From: Alphaproteobacteria bacterium
GTDB lineage: Bacteria; Myxococcota_A; UBA796; GCA-2862545
DNA: 64,000 nt
NCBI GenBank assembly: GCA_020632925.1
Contig: JACKER010000026.1
Coordinates: 1 to 64,000, forward strand
Direction of reading: 5' to 3'
Shown: positions 53,122 to 61,840 of the stretch, piece by piece
Layout of the letters: every line of letters begins with the position of its first letter
Numbering within the stretch: position 1 is the stretch's first letter
Notes under the pieces: model-generated
What the model saw: the letters and a program-made list of their open reading frames with translations, nothing else
Told to the model about the DNA's origin: nothing
Database searches by the model: none
Position numbers and translations under genes: made by a program

Positions 53122-54480
53122 CTACGGCGCGGGCGGCGTGGGGTGGGACTCGTGGGCGGGGACGGCGGCGGCGACGGGCGAGGGCTCCCGGCGCCACCAG
53201 GTGAGGCCGGCGAAGACGGAGAGCACCGCGAGCCAGGCGAGGCCCAGCGGGTCGGCGAGCACCGAGTAGGCGAGGACCGCGCCCGCCCCGGTCACGTAGA
53301 GCACGGAGGCGACGGTGGGGACGGGGCGCAGGCGCGCGCGGCCGCGGACCCCGTCGGCGAGCAGGCCCACGACGGTGAGCCAGGAGAACAGGAGCAGCAC
53401 GGCCCCCGACCGCTCGACCAGGGCCAGCAGCGACTGGCCGTAGAGGAGACCCAGCGCCAGCACGGTCTGCACCAGCACGAAGGCGAGCGGGAGCTTCCCG
53501 CGACGGGGCGCGAGCCAGCGGGGGAGCCAGCCATCGCGGGCCATCACCGCGCCGACGTGCGGGCCGAGCATCGTCATGGCGCTCATCGCGGAGACCAGCG
53601 CGAGCACCGCCGCCACGGAGACCGCCTTGCCCATCGCCGGCCCCGCGAGCTTGGCGAGGAGCACGTGCGCGAGCGTGACCCGCTGGTCCTCGTAGGACAT
53701 GACGGCGGCGAGCTCGGCGGGGTCGAGGTTGGCGACGAAGACCCAGTTCACCGCGAGGTAGAGCACCGCCACCATGCCGCAGCCGATCAAGAGCGCGCGC
53801 GGCACGTCGCGGCGGGGGCGGCGGAACTCGGCGGCGGCGTAGATCGCGGCGTTCCAGCCGGAGAACGCGAACGCGATCCAGTACTGGGACTCGAGGAAGG
53901 GGCCCCAGGGGAAGCCGTCGGTGTGGTCCGGCGCGGTCCAGGTGGGCCAGGACGTGTTGCCGGCGAAGAGCCCGACGGTGACGAAGAGCGCGAGCAGGCC
54001 GCCCTTGACCGCGACCAGCAGGTTCTGCGTCGAGGCGGACACCCGCGGGTGGATCGCGTGGGCCACGGCGAGCGCGACCAGCGCCATGCCGGCGAGCAGC
54101 CGGGGCGCGACGGGGCTGCCCAGCGTGCGCGCGAACTCGCCGACCGCGTACGCGTCGACGGCGAGGGGTGCGGCGAACCCGAAGACGAGCGAGGCCATCC
54201 CGGCCATCGAGCCGATGACGGGGTGCCAGGAGCGCGCGAGGTAGGCGTACTCCCCGCCGCTGCGCCCGTCGTTCGCCGCGATCTCGGAGTAGGCGAGGGC
54301 GCCGCAGAGCGCGAGCCCCGCACCCGCCACCCACGCCGACAGGATCACGCCCGGGTCCATGTGCTGCGCGAGGAAGCCCGTGGAGAGCAGCACGCCCGCG
54401 CCGATCATGTTGGCGGCGACCAGGCCGATGCCCGAGGCCAGGCCCAGCCCGTGCCGTTCTGGCGGTGGTGTGGCGGTCAA
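53122..54480 (-). CDS. APC-superfamily amino acid permease
   Basis: About 452 residues with roughly 12 membrane helices. The first helix, ASGIGLVAANMIGAGVLLSTG, has the APC substrate motif G-x-G-V/I. It is followed by YSEIAANDGRSGGEYAYLARSW, the family signature for helix 3, and helix pairs to the C-terminus. It imports or exchanges an amino acid or polyamine. I chose TTG 54480 because the 31 residues upstream (GTG 54573) come from C/T-rich low-complexity sequence without coding character. It follows 14 bases upstream of the SUMF1-like gene. Confidence 0.88.
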   Translation of the reverse strand: MTATPPPERHGLGLASGIGLVAANMIGAGVLLSTGFLAQHMDPGVILSAWVAGAGLALCGALAYSEIAANDGRSGGEYAYLARSWHPVIGSMAGMASLVFGFAAPLAVDAYAVGEFARTLGSPVAPRLLAGMALVALAVAHAIHPRVSASTQNLLVAVKGGLLALFVTVGLFAGNTSWPTWTAPDHTDGFPWGPFLESQYWIAFAFSGWNAAIYAAAEFRRPRRDVPRALLIGCGMVAVLYLAVNWVFVANLDPAELAAVMSYEDQRVTLAHVLLAKLAGPAMGKAVSVAAVLALVSAMSAMTMLGPHVGAVMARDGWLPRWLAPRRGKLPLAFVLVQTVLALGLLYGQSLLALVERSGAVLLLFSWLTVVGLLADGVRGRARLRPVPTVASVLYVTGAGAVLAYSVLADPLGLAWLAVLSVFAGLTWWRREPSPVAAAVPAHESHPTPPAP

Positions 54481-54970
54481 GAGGAGCTCGGGGAGGGAGG
54501 AGCGGGCGGGGGGGAGGAGAGCGGGGAGAGGACGAGGAGGAAGGCCACGGTAGCACGATCGGCGGCCCGCCACGAGGGGCGGTCGAAGAGGTCGGTTCGG
54601 CCGGTACGTGTCACGTGCGGATCATCCTAGCGCAGGTCGCGCGTCGGTACGCGAGGGGGAGGCGAGAGGAGCCCGTTCCCGACGAGCGGCTCCGCGAGCG
54701 TCCGGGTCTGGAGGTGACGGCATGTGGTGGGCGGCGTCGGGGTTGCGGTGCACGGGCGGTGGCGGCGATGGAAGGACCGACCGCTGACGGACCTGGAGTG
54801 GTCCATGGTCGGCGTGTGGCGGGGGTTCATCGTCGACGAGACCACGCGGTACCAGGTGTTCACCGAGGACCGACGCGGCTGCGTGTGGGACCACGAACAC
54901 GGGCCCCGTCGGTCCTGAGATCGTCGGTCACCTCTCCCCTCGGCCGACGACCAGGTGAGGAGGAGGGGAG
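54481..54970. other. intergenic region with a purine-rich tract, a doubtful small frame and a hairpin
   Basis: 54481-54550 is a GGGAGG-type purine-rich tract. A 64-codon frame (54724-54918, plus strand, GTG start) ends in EWSMVGVWRGFIVDETTRYQVF, which looks protein-like but has no recognisable family and no good ribosome-binding site; I do not call it as a gene. TCGTCGG (54921-54927) and CCGACGA (54944-54950) form a perfect 7-base inverted repeat ending 20 bases before the sigma factor ATG. It could be an operator or an RNA hairpin over the ribosome-binding site GAGGAGGGGAG. Confidence 0.5.
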
Positions 54971-56695
54971 ATGTCGTCGTCCGTCGCCACCGTCGTCGCA
55001 GCCCAGACCGGGGATGCAGAGGCCTTCACGCAGCTCGTCCGTGCCTGGGCGACCACGGTGTGCGCCATCGGCACCGCGATCACGAGGGACCCCGTACGGG
55101 GCGAGGAGGTCGCGCAGGACGTGTTCGTCCACGCGTGGACCGGGCTCGGCCAGCTCCGTAACCCCAGGAGCTTCCCGGCCTGGATCCGCCAGCTGGCGCG
55201 CAACCGCGCCCGGGACGCCGTCCGGCGGGAGGCCCGTCGGCGGGAGGTCGGCGCGAGTCCGCTGGAGACCGAGGTCCACCCGCACGATCCCGCCCGCGAG
55301 CTGCTGGCGCGCGAGGAGGAGGAGGCCGTGTGGGCGGCGCTGGAGGAACTCTCCGACGACGACCGCGAAGTGCTGGTCCTGTTCTACCGGGAGGGGCGGT
55401 CGGTCGAGCAGGTGGCGGGCCTGCTCGAGCTGCGGCCGGTCGCTGTGCGCAAGCGGCTGTCGCGGGCGCGGGAGAGGCTGCGCGGGGACGTGGGCGAGCG
55501 GCTGGGCGACGTGCTGACCCGCTCGACGCCCACCGCGGCCTTCGTCGCCGGTGTCGCCGCGCTGCTCGTCGGCGCGTCTCCAGGGGTGGCGCACGCCGCC
55601 GGCACCGCCGGTGCCGCGAAGCTCGGCCTCGGCGCTGGCCTCGGCGCGGGGGCAGCGCTCGGCGCAGCGGGTGGGCTCGCGGGCGTGTGGGTGGGGCACC
55701 GCCAGGCGCTCTCCGCGACGCCCCAGGAGCTCCGTCCCCGGCTGCGGCGGCACAGCGCGGCCCAGGGGATCGCCGTCGTCGTCGCCGCCCTGCTGATGGC
55801 GGGCGTGTCCGGCCCCGTGGGCGTGCTCGTCGGGATGACGCTGCTCGGCGCGGTGCTCGGGGGGACGGCGCTCGCGTGGCCGCTGCACCGGGCGCGCATG
55901 CTGGGGACGAGCGCGGGGCTGGCGGCGGGGCTGCTCGGTGCCGCTGGTGGCCTCGCGATGTCGGGTGCGCTGTCGTTCCCGGTGGCGCTGGCCGTCCTCG
56001 TGCAGCTCCAGTGCTTCGTCGCCGTCCCGCTGGCGCTGGGCTTCGCGGGCAGCTGGCACCTCGGCCAGCGCTGGCGCTGGTGGTTCGTGGGCGCGCTCGG
56101 CTGGCTGGTGGCCGCCCCGGTCCTCGGCGCCGGGACGGCGCTCGCGGTGGCGCTCTTCGGGCAGGCGCCTCTGGTGGGCGCCGTCGGGCTGTCGGTCTCG
56201 GCCGGCTTCGGCGAGGAGAGCGTGCGCCTGCTGTTGCTGGGAGCGCTCTGGCGGTGGGTGGGGCCTGTCGAGGCCCGTCGCGCCGTCGTGCTGGGGCTCG
56301 GTCACGGAGGCGTGGAGGCCGTGTTGTTCGGCCTCGGGACGCTCGCGACGGTGGCGGGCGGCGCGACCGCGGGTGCCGCCGACCACGCGCTGTACGGTCT
56401 GTCGCGCCTGTTCCTGCTGCTCTGCCACGTCGGCTTCACGCTGATGGTGTGGCGGGCCCTCCGTGACCGTTCGCCCGTATGGTGGGTGACGGCGGTGGCC
56501 GTTCACGTCGCGATCGATCTGGCGGCGTTCGCGGGTCCCCTGGTCTGGCCGTCGGGCGGCGGTTGGCTCGGTGGTGTGAGCGTGCTGGCGGTGGTGCTGG
56601 TCTCTGCCGGCTTGCTGCGCTCGGCGCTCGGGAGCGGGGGTGACGTGGACGGAGTCGTCACTCCGCGCGAAGATGGGGGCCGGAGGACGGGTTGA
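54971..56695 (+). CDS. ECF sigma factor fused to a YhfC-like intramembrane protease domain
   Basis: A 574-residue fusion. Residues 1-90 are sigma region 2 (GDAEAFTQLVRAW, RGEEVAQDVFVHAWTGL, RSFPAWIRQLARN). Residues about 115-175 are region 4 (LSDDDREVLVLFYREGRSVEQ, then VAGLLELRPVAVRKRLSRAR). From about 187 on there are some ten membrane helices. The last part matches YhfC-type proteins of the CPBP/CAAX-protease group: E415-E416-x-x-R419 in GFGEESVRLLL, H445 in GHGGVEA, H486 in FLLLCHVGF, and H512-x-x-x-D516 in VHVAIDL. A sigma factor held at the membrane and possibly freed by its own or a partner's proteolysis is the obvious inference. ATG 54971 has a strong ribosome-binding site; the stop overlaps the ATPase start. 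Confidence 0.88.
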   Translation: MSSSVATVVAAQTGDAEAFTQLVRAWATTVCAIGTAITRDPVRGEEVAQDVFVHAWTGLGQLRNPRSFPAWIRQLARNRARDAVRREARRREVGASPLETEVHPHDPARELLAREEEEAVWAALEELSDDDREVLVLFYREGRSVEQVAGLLELRPVAVRKRLSRARERLRGDVGERLGDVLTRSTPTAAFVAGVAALLVGASPGVAHAAGTAGAAKLGLGAGLGAGAALGAAGGLAGVWVGHRQALSATPQELRPRLRRHSAAQGIAVVVAALLMAGVSGPVGVLVGMTLLGAVLGGTALAWPLHRARMLGTSAGLAAGLLGAAGGLAMSGALSFPVALAVLVQLQCFVAVPLALGFAGSWHLGQRWRWWFVGALGWLVAAPVLGAGTALAVALFGQAPLVGAVGLSVSAGFGEESVRLLLLGALWRWVGPVEARRAVVLGLGHGGVEAVLFGLGTLATVAGGATAGAADHALYGLSRLFLLLCHVGFTLMVWRALRDRSPVWWVTAVAVHVAIDLAAFAGPLVWPSGGGWLGGVSVLAVVLVSAGLLRSALGSGGDVDGVVTPREDGGRRTG

Positions 56696-57831
56696 TCAGC
56701 GCGGTCTCGTTCCAGCAGTACAAGCTGCTGCGATCGGTCTCGATGGAGCTGGGACGGCTCAACGTGATCGTCGGGCGCAACGGCGCCGGCAAGAGCACCG
56801 TGCTGGAGGGGCTGCACACGCTACTTGGGTTGCCACACCCGACCGAGCAGGTGGGTGGGGTGCTCCATCGCGTCTTCGGCGACGCCGGTCGTGTGGCATC
56901 GCTGCTCTCCAAACCAGATGCGAGTTGGTTCGAGCTGCACGTGACGGGCCGACGAGCGAGCGCCGCCAAGGCCGAGTTCAGCCTCACCCTGACAGTCGAA
57001 CGCCATGGTGACCTCCGCCCTCGATGTCGACTGGAGCTGTTGGGCGAGGGGAGAACGCGTCGATTCGGGGTGGCGGAGTCGCACGATGACACCGATCTGC
57101 TTCGCGCTGCCTACCACCTCGAGCTGGCCAGCGTCGTACGCCTCCGTCTGCAGGGCACCCGCCTGGCGGCTCCCCACTACTCGGAGACCGCCGTGCCGCG
57201 CCTCGAGCACGACGGCGAGGGCCTTGCGTCGGTCCTGCAGTACCTCCAGGGTCTGCGCGACGGTACGCTCGAAGTCATCGAGCAACGACTGGCCGGCCTG
57301 ATCCCCGGTGCTCGGCGGGTTCGGGCCGTCCCGACGCGCATCCCGCGCATCGAACAGGTCGTGGTCGCGATCGATGGCCGCGAGTCGCTGCACGAGAAGC
57401 GGAGCGAGGTCACGGGGACCCGGTTCGAGGTGGAGTTCGACGGGCTCGGGTGGATCGAGGCGGATCAGCTGTCGGAGGGGACGCTGCTCGTCCTGGGACT
57501 CCTGACCTTGCTGCACCACCGCCCGCCGTCCCTGGTGCTCATCGACGACCTCGACGCCGGTCTGCACCCGATGGCTCAGCAGCAGCTCATCGCGGTCCTC
57601 CGGACCTTGCTCGACGAGCGACCCGATCTGCAGGTCGTCGCCACGAGTCACTCCCCGTTCGTCCTCGACGCGCTCGACGCGAAGGAGGCCTTCGTCGCCG
57701 GCGTCGAGGGGGTCTCCGCACACGTGCGCCGGCTGGACGCCCACCCCGCGTGGAAGAAGCGGAAGGGCTACCTCCACCCGGGCGAGTTCTGGAGCGCGGT
57801 CGGCGAGGGCTGGGTCGCGGAGGAGAAGTGA
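56692..57831 (+). CDS. OLD/RecF-like AAA ATPase
   Basis: A 379-residue ABC-type ATPase. It begins with a RecF-like strand (SAVSFQQYKLLRSVSMEL) and Walker A GRNGAGKST (28-36). A poorly conserved middle follows, then the signature-like DQLSEGTLLVLGLLTLL, Walker B SLVLIDDLDAGLHP and the H-loop VVATSHSPFVLD. There is no long coiled coil and no TOPRIM domain of its own, so it resembles the ATPase half of OLD-type or PARIS-type systems. The TTG start overlaps the sigma-fusion stop (TTGA), and its stop overlaps the next GTG (GTGA), so all three genes are translated in series. Confidence 0.88.
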   Translation: MISAVSFQQYKLLRSVSMELGRLNVIVGRNGAGKSTVLEGLHTLLGLPHPTEQVGGVLHRVFGDAGRVASLLSKPDASWFELHVTGRRASAAKAEFSLTLTVERHGDLRPRCRLELLGEGRTRRFGVAESHDDTDLLRAAYHLELASVVRLRLQGTRLAAPHYSETAVPRLEHDGEGLASVLQYLQGLRDGTLEVIEQRLAGLIPGARRVRAVPTRIPRIEQVVVAIDGRESLHEKRSEVTGTRFEVEFDGLGWIEADQLSEGTLLVLGLLTLLHHRPPSLVLIDDLDAGLHPMAQQQLIAVLRTLLDERPDLQVVATSHSPFVLDALDAKEAFVAGVEGVSAHVRRLDAHPAWKKRKGYLHPGEFWSAVGEGWVAEEK

Positions 57832-58550
57832 CCCGGCTCGGGATCGCCGCGGAGGACCGCTCCGATGTGCGCCTGCTCACGGGACTGGTGGACGCCATCG
57901 TGGTCGCCGAGGTCGACTGGATCGAGCCCGAGGTGCTCGACGCCTATCGTTCGTGGTGCGGACCCGAGGGCGACGACTGGCTCGACCTCCACCAGGCGAC
58001 CGACCGAGCGCGTCAGCGTCGCTTCCGAGGCTTCTACGGTCGGTTCGGCGGGGAGCCGGGCGCGCTGGACGCGCACATGTTCCGCGCCGTGTTCCTGCTG
58101 TTCGCCGAGGAGGACGAGCCACCCGCCGCGGTGATCGTCGGGCGCGACACCGACGGCCACACCGAACGGCGACACGGTTTCGAACAGGCGGCGGCTCGCG
58201 ACTGGCCGTTCATCACGGTCCTCGCGCTCGCGGACCCGGAGAGCGAAGCCTGGCGAATCGCGACCTGGACGCCCGACGACGACGACGACCGCCGCGCCCA
58301 GCTCGCGGAGCGAGAGCGGCTCGGATTCGATCCCATCCTCGCGCCGCACCGACTGACCTCAGGGCGAAGCACGAACAAGCGAGACTGCAAGAAGGTGCTC
58401 GAGAACCTCTGCGCCCACGGTCGTTCGGCTGCGGATCGATGGGAGACGCTGGACAAGAGCCAGCTCTCAGGGATCGGTCCGACCTGTGGGCTCGCTCGCT
58501 TCGTCGAGGACGTGTTCGCGGTGCTGGTTCCGGTGGTGGGCGGTCGGTAG
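57828..58550 (+). CDS. TOPRIM/DUF4276-like protein, probable nuclease partner of the ATPase
   Basis: A 240-residue protein. It starts VTRLGIAAEDRSDVRLLTGLVD, with E9 and D13 in the place of the TOPRIM glutamate/aspartate. A hydrophobic strand then carries the D-x-D pair (D107, D109) in AAVIVGRDTDGHTERR, and DPESEAWRIA (136-145) follows as in DUF4276 proteins (D/H-P-E-x-E-A-W). A lysine- and serine-rich segment (SGRSTNKRDCKKVLE) comes later. In OLD, Gabija and PARIS-like systems an ATPase works with a TOPRIM nuclease, in one chain or two; the 4-base overlap with the ATPase gene supports that reading. The fold is inferred from motifs, not proven. Confidence 0.7.
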   Translation: MTRLGIAAEDRSDVRLLTGLVDAIVVAEVDWIEPEVLDAYRSWCGPEGDDWLDLHQATDRARQRRFRGFYGRFGGEPGALDAHMFRAVFLLFAEEDEPPAAVIVGRDTDGHTERRHGFEQAAARDWPFITVLALADPESEAWRIATWTPDDDDDRRAQLAERERLGFDPILAPHRLTSGRSTNKRDCKKVLENLCAHGRSAADRWETLDKSQLSGIGPTCGLARFVEDVFAVLVPVVGGR

Positions 58551-58578
58551 CCCGGGCTACGCTGCTGCTGGAGTCGCC

Positions 58579-59970
58579 ATGCCGGCCATCCTGTCCCTCG
58601 TCGCCTGCGGCGGATCCGCACCGACCGAGGTCGCGCACGAGACGGGCTCGGAGCTGCCGCCCATCGGCAACGTGCTCGTGGTGCTGATGGACGAGATCGG
58701 CATCGACAAGGTCGCCGCGTACGGCGTGGGCGGGCAGGTCCCCCCGACGCCGGTGCTCGACGGCCTGATCGCCGAGGGCGTCCTGTTCGAGAACGCATGG
58801 GCGACGCCGAGCTGCTCCCCGACCCGCGCCGCGCTCCTCACCGGGCGCCACCCCCGCCGGACCGGGATCGGGCGGTGGATCGACACGGAGCGGGACACCT
58901 GGGAGCTGGCCGACGAGGAGGTGACGATCCCCGAGATGCTGAGCCTGGCGCCTCGATCCTGGACCACCTCCCTCACCGGGAAGTGGCACCTGTCGGTCTA
59001 CGCCGACCCGCAGTTCGCCGACCACCCGCTGCGACAGGGGTTCGACTGGGCGGCGGGCAGCGTCGCGAACCTCACGAGCAGCAGCACCCTCCCCTCCGAG
59101 GAGCTCGGGTACTACCGTTGGGAGAAGGCGACGAACGGCGAGCTCTCCATCGTCACGACCTACGCGACGACCGACACGGTGGACGACGCGGTCGAGCGCG
59201 TGGCGGCGATGCCCGAGCCCTGGTTCCTGTACGTGCCCTTCAACGCCGCGCACGTCCCCAGCGAGGTCCCGCCCGAGGAGCTGACGGGCGACGTCCCCAG
59301 CTCCTCCGCCAGGGAGATCTTCGACGCGGCGGAGATCGCCATGGACACCGAGCTGGGCCGACTGCTCGCGTCCATGCCCGAGGATCTGCGACAGCGCACC
59401 ACCGTGATCGTGCTGGGCGACAACGGCACGCCGAACGAGGCGATCGCGAAGAAGCGCGACCGGCGGCACGGCAAGCGGACCGTCTACGAGCTCGGCGTTC
59501 GGGTGCCGCTCGTGGTGACGGGGCCCTTCGTGCGCTCCCCGGGCTCCCGGAGCGAGGCGCTGGTCCACGTCGTCGACCTCTTCGCGACCGTCGCCGAGAT
59601 CGCGGGCGTCGATCTCACCACCGTCCTGGGATCCGACGGTCGCCCCGTGACCCTCGACGCCGTCAGCCTGATGCCCTACCTCCGGGATCCGACCACGCCC
59701 TCGGCGCGCTCGATCCTGTACTCGGAGGAGTTCTTCCCCAACGGTCCCGGCCCAACCACGCACCAGATCGCGGCGGTGCGCGACCTGTCGTACAAGCTGC
59801 TGCAGGACGAGGACGGCTCCCGGCACCTCTTCGCGCTGGGGTCCGACGGCCTGGAGGAGGGGCCGGATCTGTTGGCGGAGGGAGCGATCCCCTCCGGTGA
59901 GGCCGCCACGGCGTATGGGGCGCTCACGACCGAGCTGGACGCCCGCCTCGCGATGGTTCAGGGTCCCTGA
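58579..59970 (+). CDS. sulfatase (formylglycine type), lipoprotein
   Basis: A 463-residue sulfatase. The N-terminus is a short lipoprotein signal (PAILSLVACGGSAP, cysteine 10). The metal-binding NVLVVLMDEIGID comes next, then the sulfatase signature CSPTRAALLTGR with C79 as the residue to be converted to formylglycine. LTGKWHLSVY and VIVLGDNGTPNE complete the active site. It hydrolyses sulfate esters outside the cell. Upstream frames to 58486 lie inside the preceding gene. Maturation needs a true formylglycine-generating enzyme, which the SUMF1-like proteins in this window probably are not. Confidence 0.9.
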   Translation: MPAILSLVACGGSAPTEVAHETGSELPPIGNVLVVLMDEIGIDKVAAYGVGGQVPPTPVLDGLIAEGVLFENAWATPSCSPTRAALLTGRHPRRTGIGRWIDTERDTWELADEEVTIPEMLSLAPRSWTTSLTGKWHLSVYADPQFADHPLRQGFDWAAGSVANLTSSSTLPSEELGYYRWEKATNGELSIVTTYATTDTVDDAVERVAAMPEPWFLYVPFNAAHVPSEVPPEELTGDVPSSSAREIFDAAEIAMDTELGRLLASMPEDLRQRTTVIVLGDNGTPNEAIAKKRDRRHGKRTVYELGVRVPLVVTGPFVRSPGSRSEALVHVVDLFATVAEIAGVDLTTVLGSDGRPVTLDAVSLMPYLRDPTTPSARSILYSEEFFPNGPGPTTHQIAAVRDLSYKLLQDEDGSRHLFALGSDGLEEGPDLLAEGAIPSGEAATAYGALTTELDARLAMVQGP

Positions 59971-59976
59971 GTCCCG

Positions 59977-60687
59977 TCAGAGGAGGCCGGCGAGCGAGAG
60001 GCTCACCAGCGCCACCATCGACGCGACCTCGACCCGCGCGGTGCGCTCCTCGCTCAGCCAGCCGCGCACCCGCCGACCGAGCAGGTTGCCGAGCGGGATG
60101 GTGACCGCCAGCACCGAGGCCATGGGCACCACGTCCAGCGAGAGCCCGCCGCCCGCACCCATGCCGATCAGGCGCCCCACGTGCATCGCCACGCCGCCCG
60201 CCGAGAGGGCCGCGAGGTAGGCGCCGCCCCGCAGGCCCGCCGCCTGGAGCACCGGGTTCGCGAGCAGCCCCGCACCGCCCGCGGTGCTCGCCAGGCCGAC
60301 CGCGAGGCCTGCCGGCCCGAGCCACCCGGCGCGCGCCCGCACGACCGTGGTCCGGCGGAGGTGCGTCACGACCGCCGCGAGCGCCGCGCCCACCATCGCC
60401 GCCTGGAGCACGACCGGCGGCAGCCGCACCGCGAGCAGCCCACCCGCGAGCGCGCCCGCCATCGCGCCGGCCACCCACGGGCCAACCAGGTGCCGCGGCA
60501 GCTCCCGGCGGTACAGCACGGCGCGGTGCAGGTTCCCGACGAGCAGCGCCGGCGTGGCGACGGCCAGCGCGCGGACGGGGTCGCCCCACCACGCACCCAG
60601 ACCGAGCACCAGCATCATGCCGCCGCCCGCGCCCGCCACCGTCGTGAGCAGTCCCGCGAGCCCCCCGAACAGCGCCAGTGCCACCAT
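59977..60687 (-). CDS. TauE/SafE-family sulfite exporter-like permease
   Basis: A 236-residue membrane protein with about eight helices. The two halves each carry the TauE/SafE glycine-rich segment: LTTVAGAGGGMMLVLGL near the start and GLASTAGGAGLLANPVLQAAG in the middle. The family exports sulfite, sulfonates or other organic acids. ATG 60687 has a CCAGGAGG ribosome-binding site. It converges on the sulfatase gene with a 6-base gap; a role in disposing of released sulfur oxyanions would fit but is speculation. Confidence 0.87.
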   Translation of the reverse strand: MVALALFGGLAGLLTTVAGAGGGMMLVLGLGAWWGDPVRALAVATPALLVGNLHRAVLYRRELPRHLVGPWVAGAMAGALAGGLLAVRLPPVVLQAAMVGAALAAVVTHLRRTTVVRARAGWLGPAGLAVGLASTAGGAGLLANPVLQAAGLRGGAYLAALSAGGVAMHVGRLIGMGAGGGLSLDVVPMASVLAVTIPLGNLLGRRVRGWLSEERTARVEVASMVALVSLSLAGLL

Positions 60688-60743
60688 CGCGTCCTCCTGG
60701 CTCCCCCTTCACCCGGCGCTCGATATCCGAACATTGGATTGTA

Positions 60744-60760
60744 TGGATACGAGTATTCCA
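60744..60760. promoter_or_regulatory. inverted repeat in an AT-rich promoter region before the OleA-like gene
   Basis: TGGATAC-GA-GTATTCCA is an imperfect inverted repeat (one extra T). It sits in a patch (60722-60770) that is markedly AT-rich for this genome, between the divergent TauE-type and OleA-like genes. It is a plausible promoter and operator. I cannot name the regulator. Confidence 0.45.
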
Positions 60761-60804
60761 AAATCCTGATGGTTTGTGCAGTCGCTCGCCGGATAGGCGG
60801 GGCC

Positions 60805-61821
60805 ATGCGCTTCCAGCGGGTCGTCGTCCAGGCCCTCGAGACCCTGGTCCCCCCCGTCGAGGTCACCACCGCGGACCTCGAGCGGGCCCTGTCGCCGCTG
60901 TACAAGCGGATCGGCATCCCCGACAAGGTGCTCGAGACGCTCACGGGCGTGCGGGCGCGGCGGTTCTGGCCCGAGGGGATGTCCCACGCGGACGCTGCCA
61001 CCCAGGTCGCGCGCAGGCTGATCGATCGGCACGGGCTGCCGTCCTGCGGGCTGGGCGCCGTCGTGAGCACGTCGGTATGCAAGGACTTCATCGAGCCGCC
61101 GATCGCCTCGCTGGTCGCGGGCGACCTCGACCTGCCCGAGACCTGCCAGGACTTCGACGTGGGGCACGCCTGCCTCGGGTTCATGACGGGGATGGTGACC
61201 GTCGCGACGATGATCGAGGCCGGCCAGATCGAGGCGGGCCTGGTGGTCGCGGGCGAGGGGAGCCGGGCGGTCACGGAAGCCACCGTTCGGCGCCTGCTCC
61301 AGCCCGGCGTCGACTTCCGGACCTACGGCGAGAACCTCGCGACGCTCACGCTCGGCTCGATGGCGGTCGCGGCGCTGCTGGTCCACGAGAAGCACGCGAC
61401 TGTCGACCACCGCCTGCTCGGCGGCGCCTCGCTCTCCGCCACGCGGCACAGCCGGCTGTGCCTGGGCACGTCGACCGAGATGAAGACCGACGCCACGAAG
61501 CTGCTGCGCGAGGGCGTGGCGCTGGCGGGGCGGACGTGGGCGGCGGCGCAGGCGGAGCTCGGCGTCGCGCCGGCGGACGTGTCGGCCTTCCTGCTGCACC
61601 AGGTGGGCAAGGCGAACCACGACGCGCTCATCGCCCACCTGCAGCTCCCGGAGGAGCGCGTGCTCCGGCTCTACACCGACCACGGCAACGTGGGGGCGGC
61701 GGGCGTGCCGTTCACCCTCGCCACCGCGATCGAGCGCGGCGTGGTCCGCGAGGGGCAGCTCGCGATGATGATGGGCATCGGCAGCGGCCTGAACTGCGCG
61801 ATGTTGGGGGTACGATGGTAG
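60805..61821 (+). CDS. thiolase-fold ketosynthase, OleA/FabH-like
   Basis: A 338-residue ketoacyl-ACP synthase III-type enzyme. C123 in DVGHACLGFMTGM is the nucleophile. The histidine is in FLLHQVGKANHD and the asparagine in YTDHGNVGAAGVPF. The N-terminus (ALETLVPPVEVTTADLE, then LTGVRARRFWPEG) resembles OleA, which condenses two fatty acyl-CoAs in long-chain hydrocarbon synthesis, more than FabH. oleB, oleC and oleD are not adjacent, so the product is uncertain. The TetR-like gene follows 19 bases later. Confidence 0.88.
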   Translation: MRFQRVVVQALETLVPPVEVTTADLERALSPLYKRIGIPDKVLETLTGVRARRFWPEGMSHADAATQVARRLIDRHGLPSCGLGAVVSTSVCKDFIEPPIASLVAGDLDLPETCQDFDVGHACLGFMTGMVTVATMIEAGQIEAGLVVAGEGSRAVTEATVRRLLQPGVDFRTYGENLATLTLGSMAVAALLVHEKHATVDHRLLGGASLSATRHSRLCLGTSTEMKTDATKLLREGVALAGRTWAAAQAELGVAPADVSAFLLHQVGKANHDALIAHLQLPEERVLRLYTDHGNVGAAGVPFTLATAIERGVVREGQLAMMMGIGSGLNCAMLGVRW

Positions 61822-61840
61822 CCGTCCCACAGGAGGCCCG

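Noticed and set aside
54724..54918. A 64-codon frame before the sigma factor gene
   Set aside because: The sequence is faintly protein-like, but there is no ribosome-binding site or recognisable family, so it was noted inside the intergenic entry instead of called.
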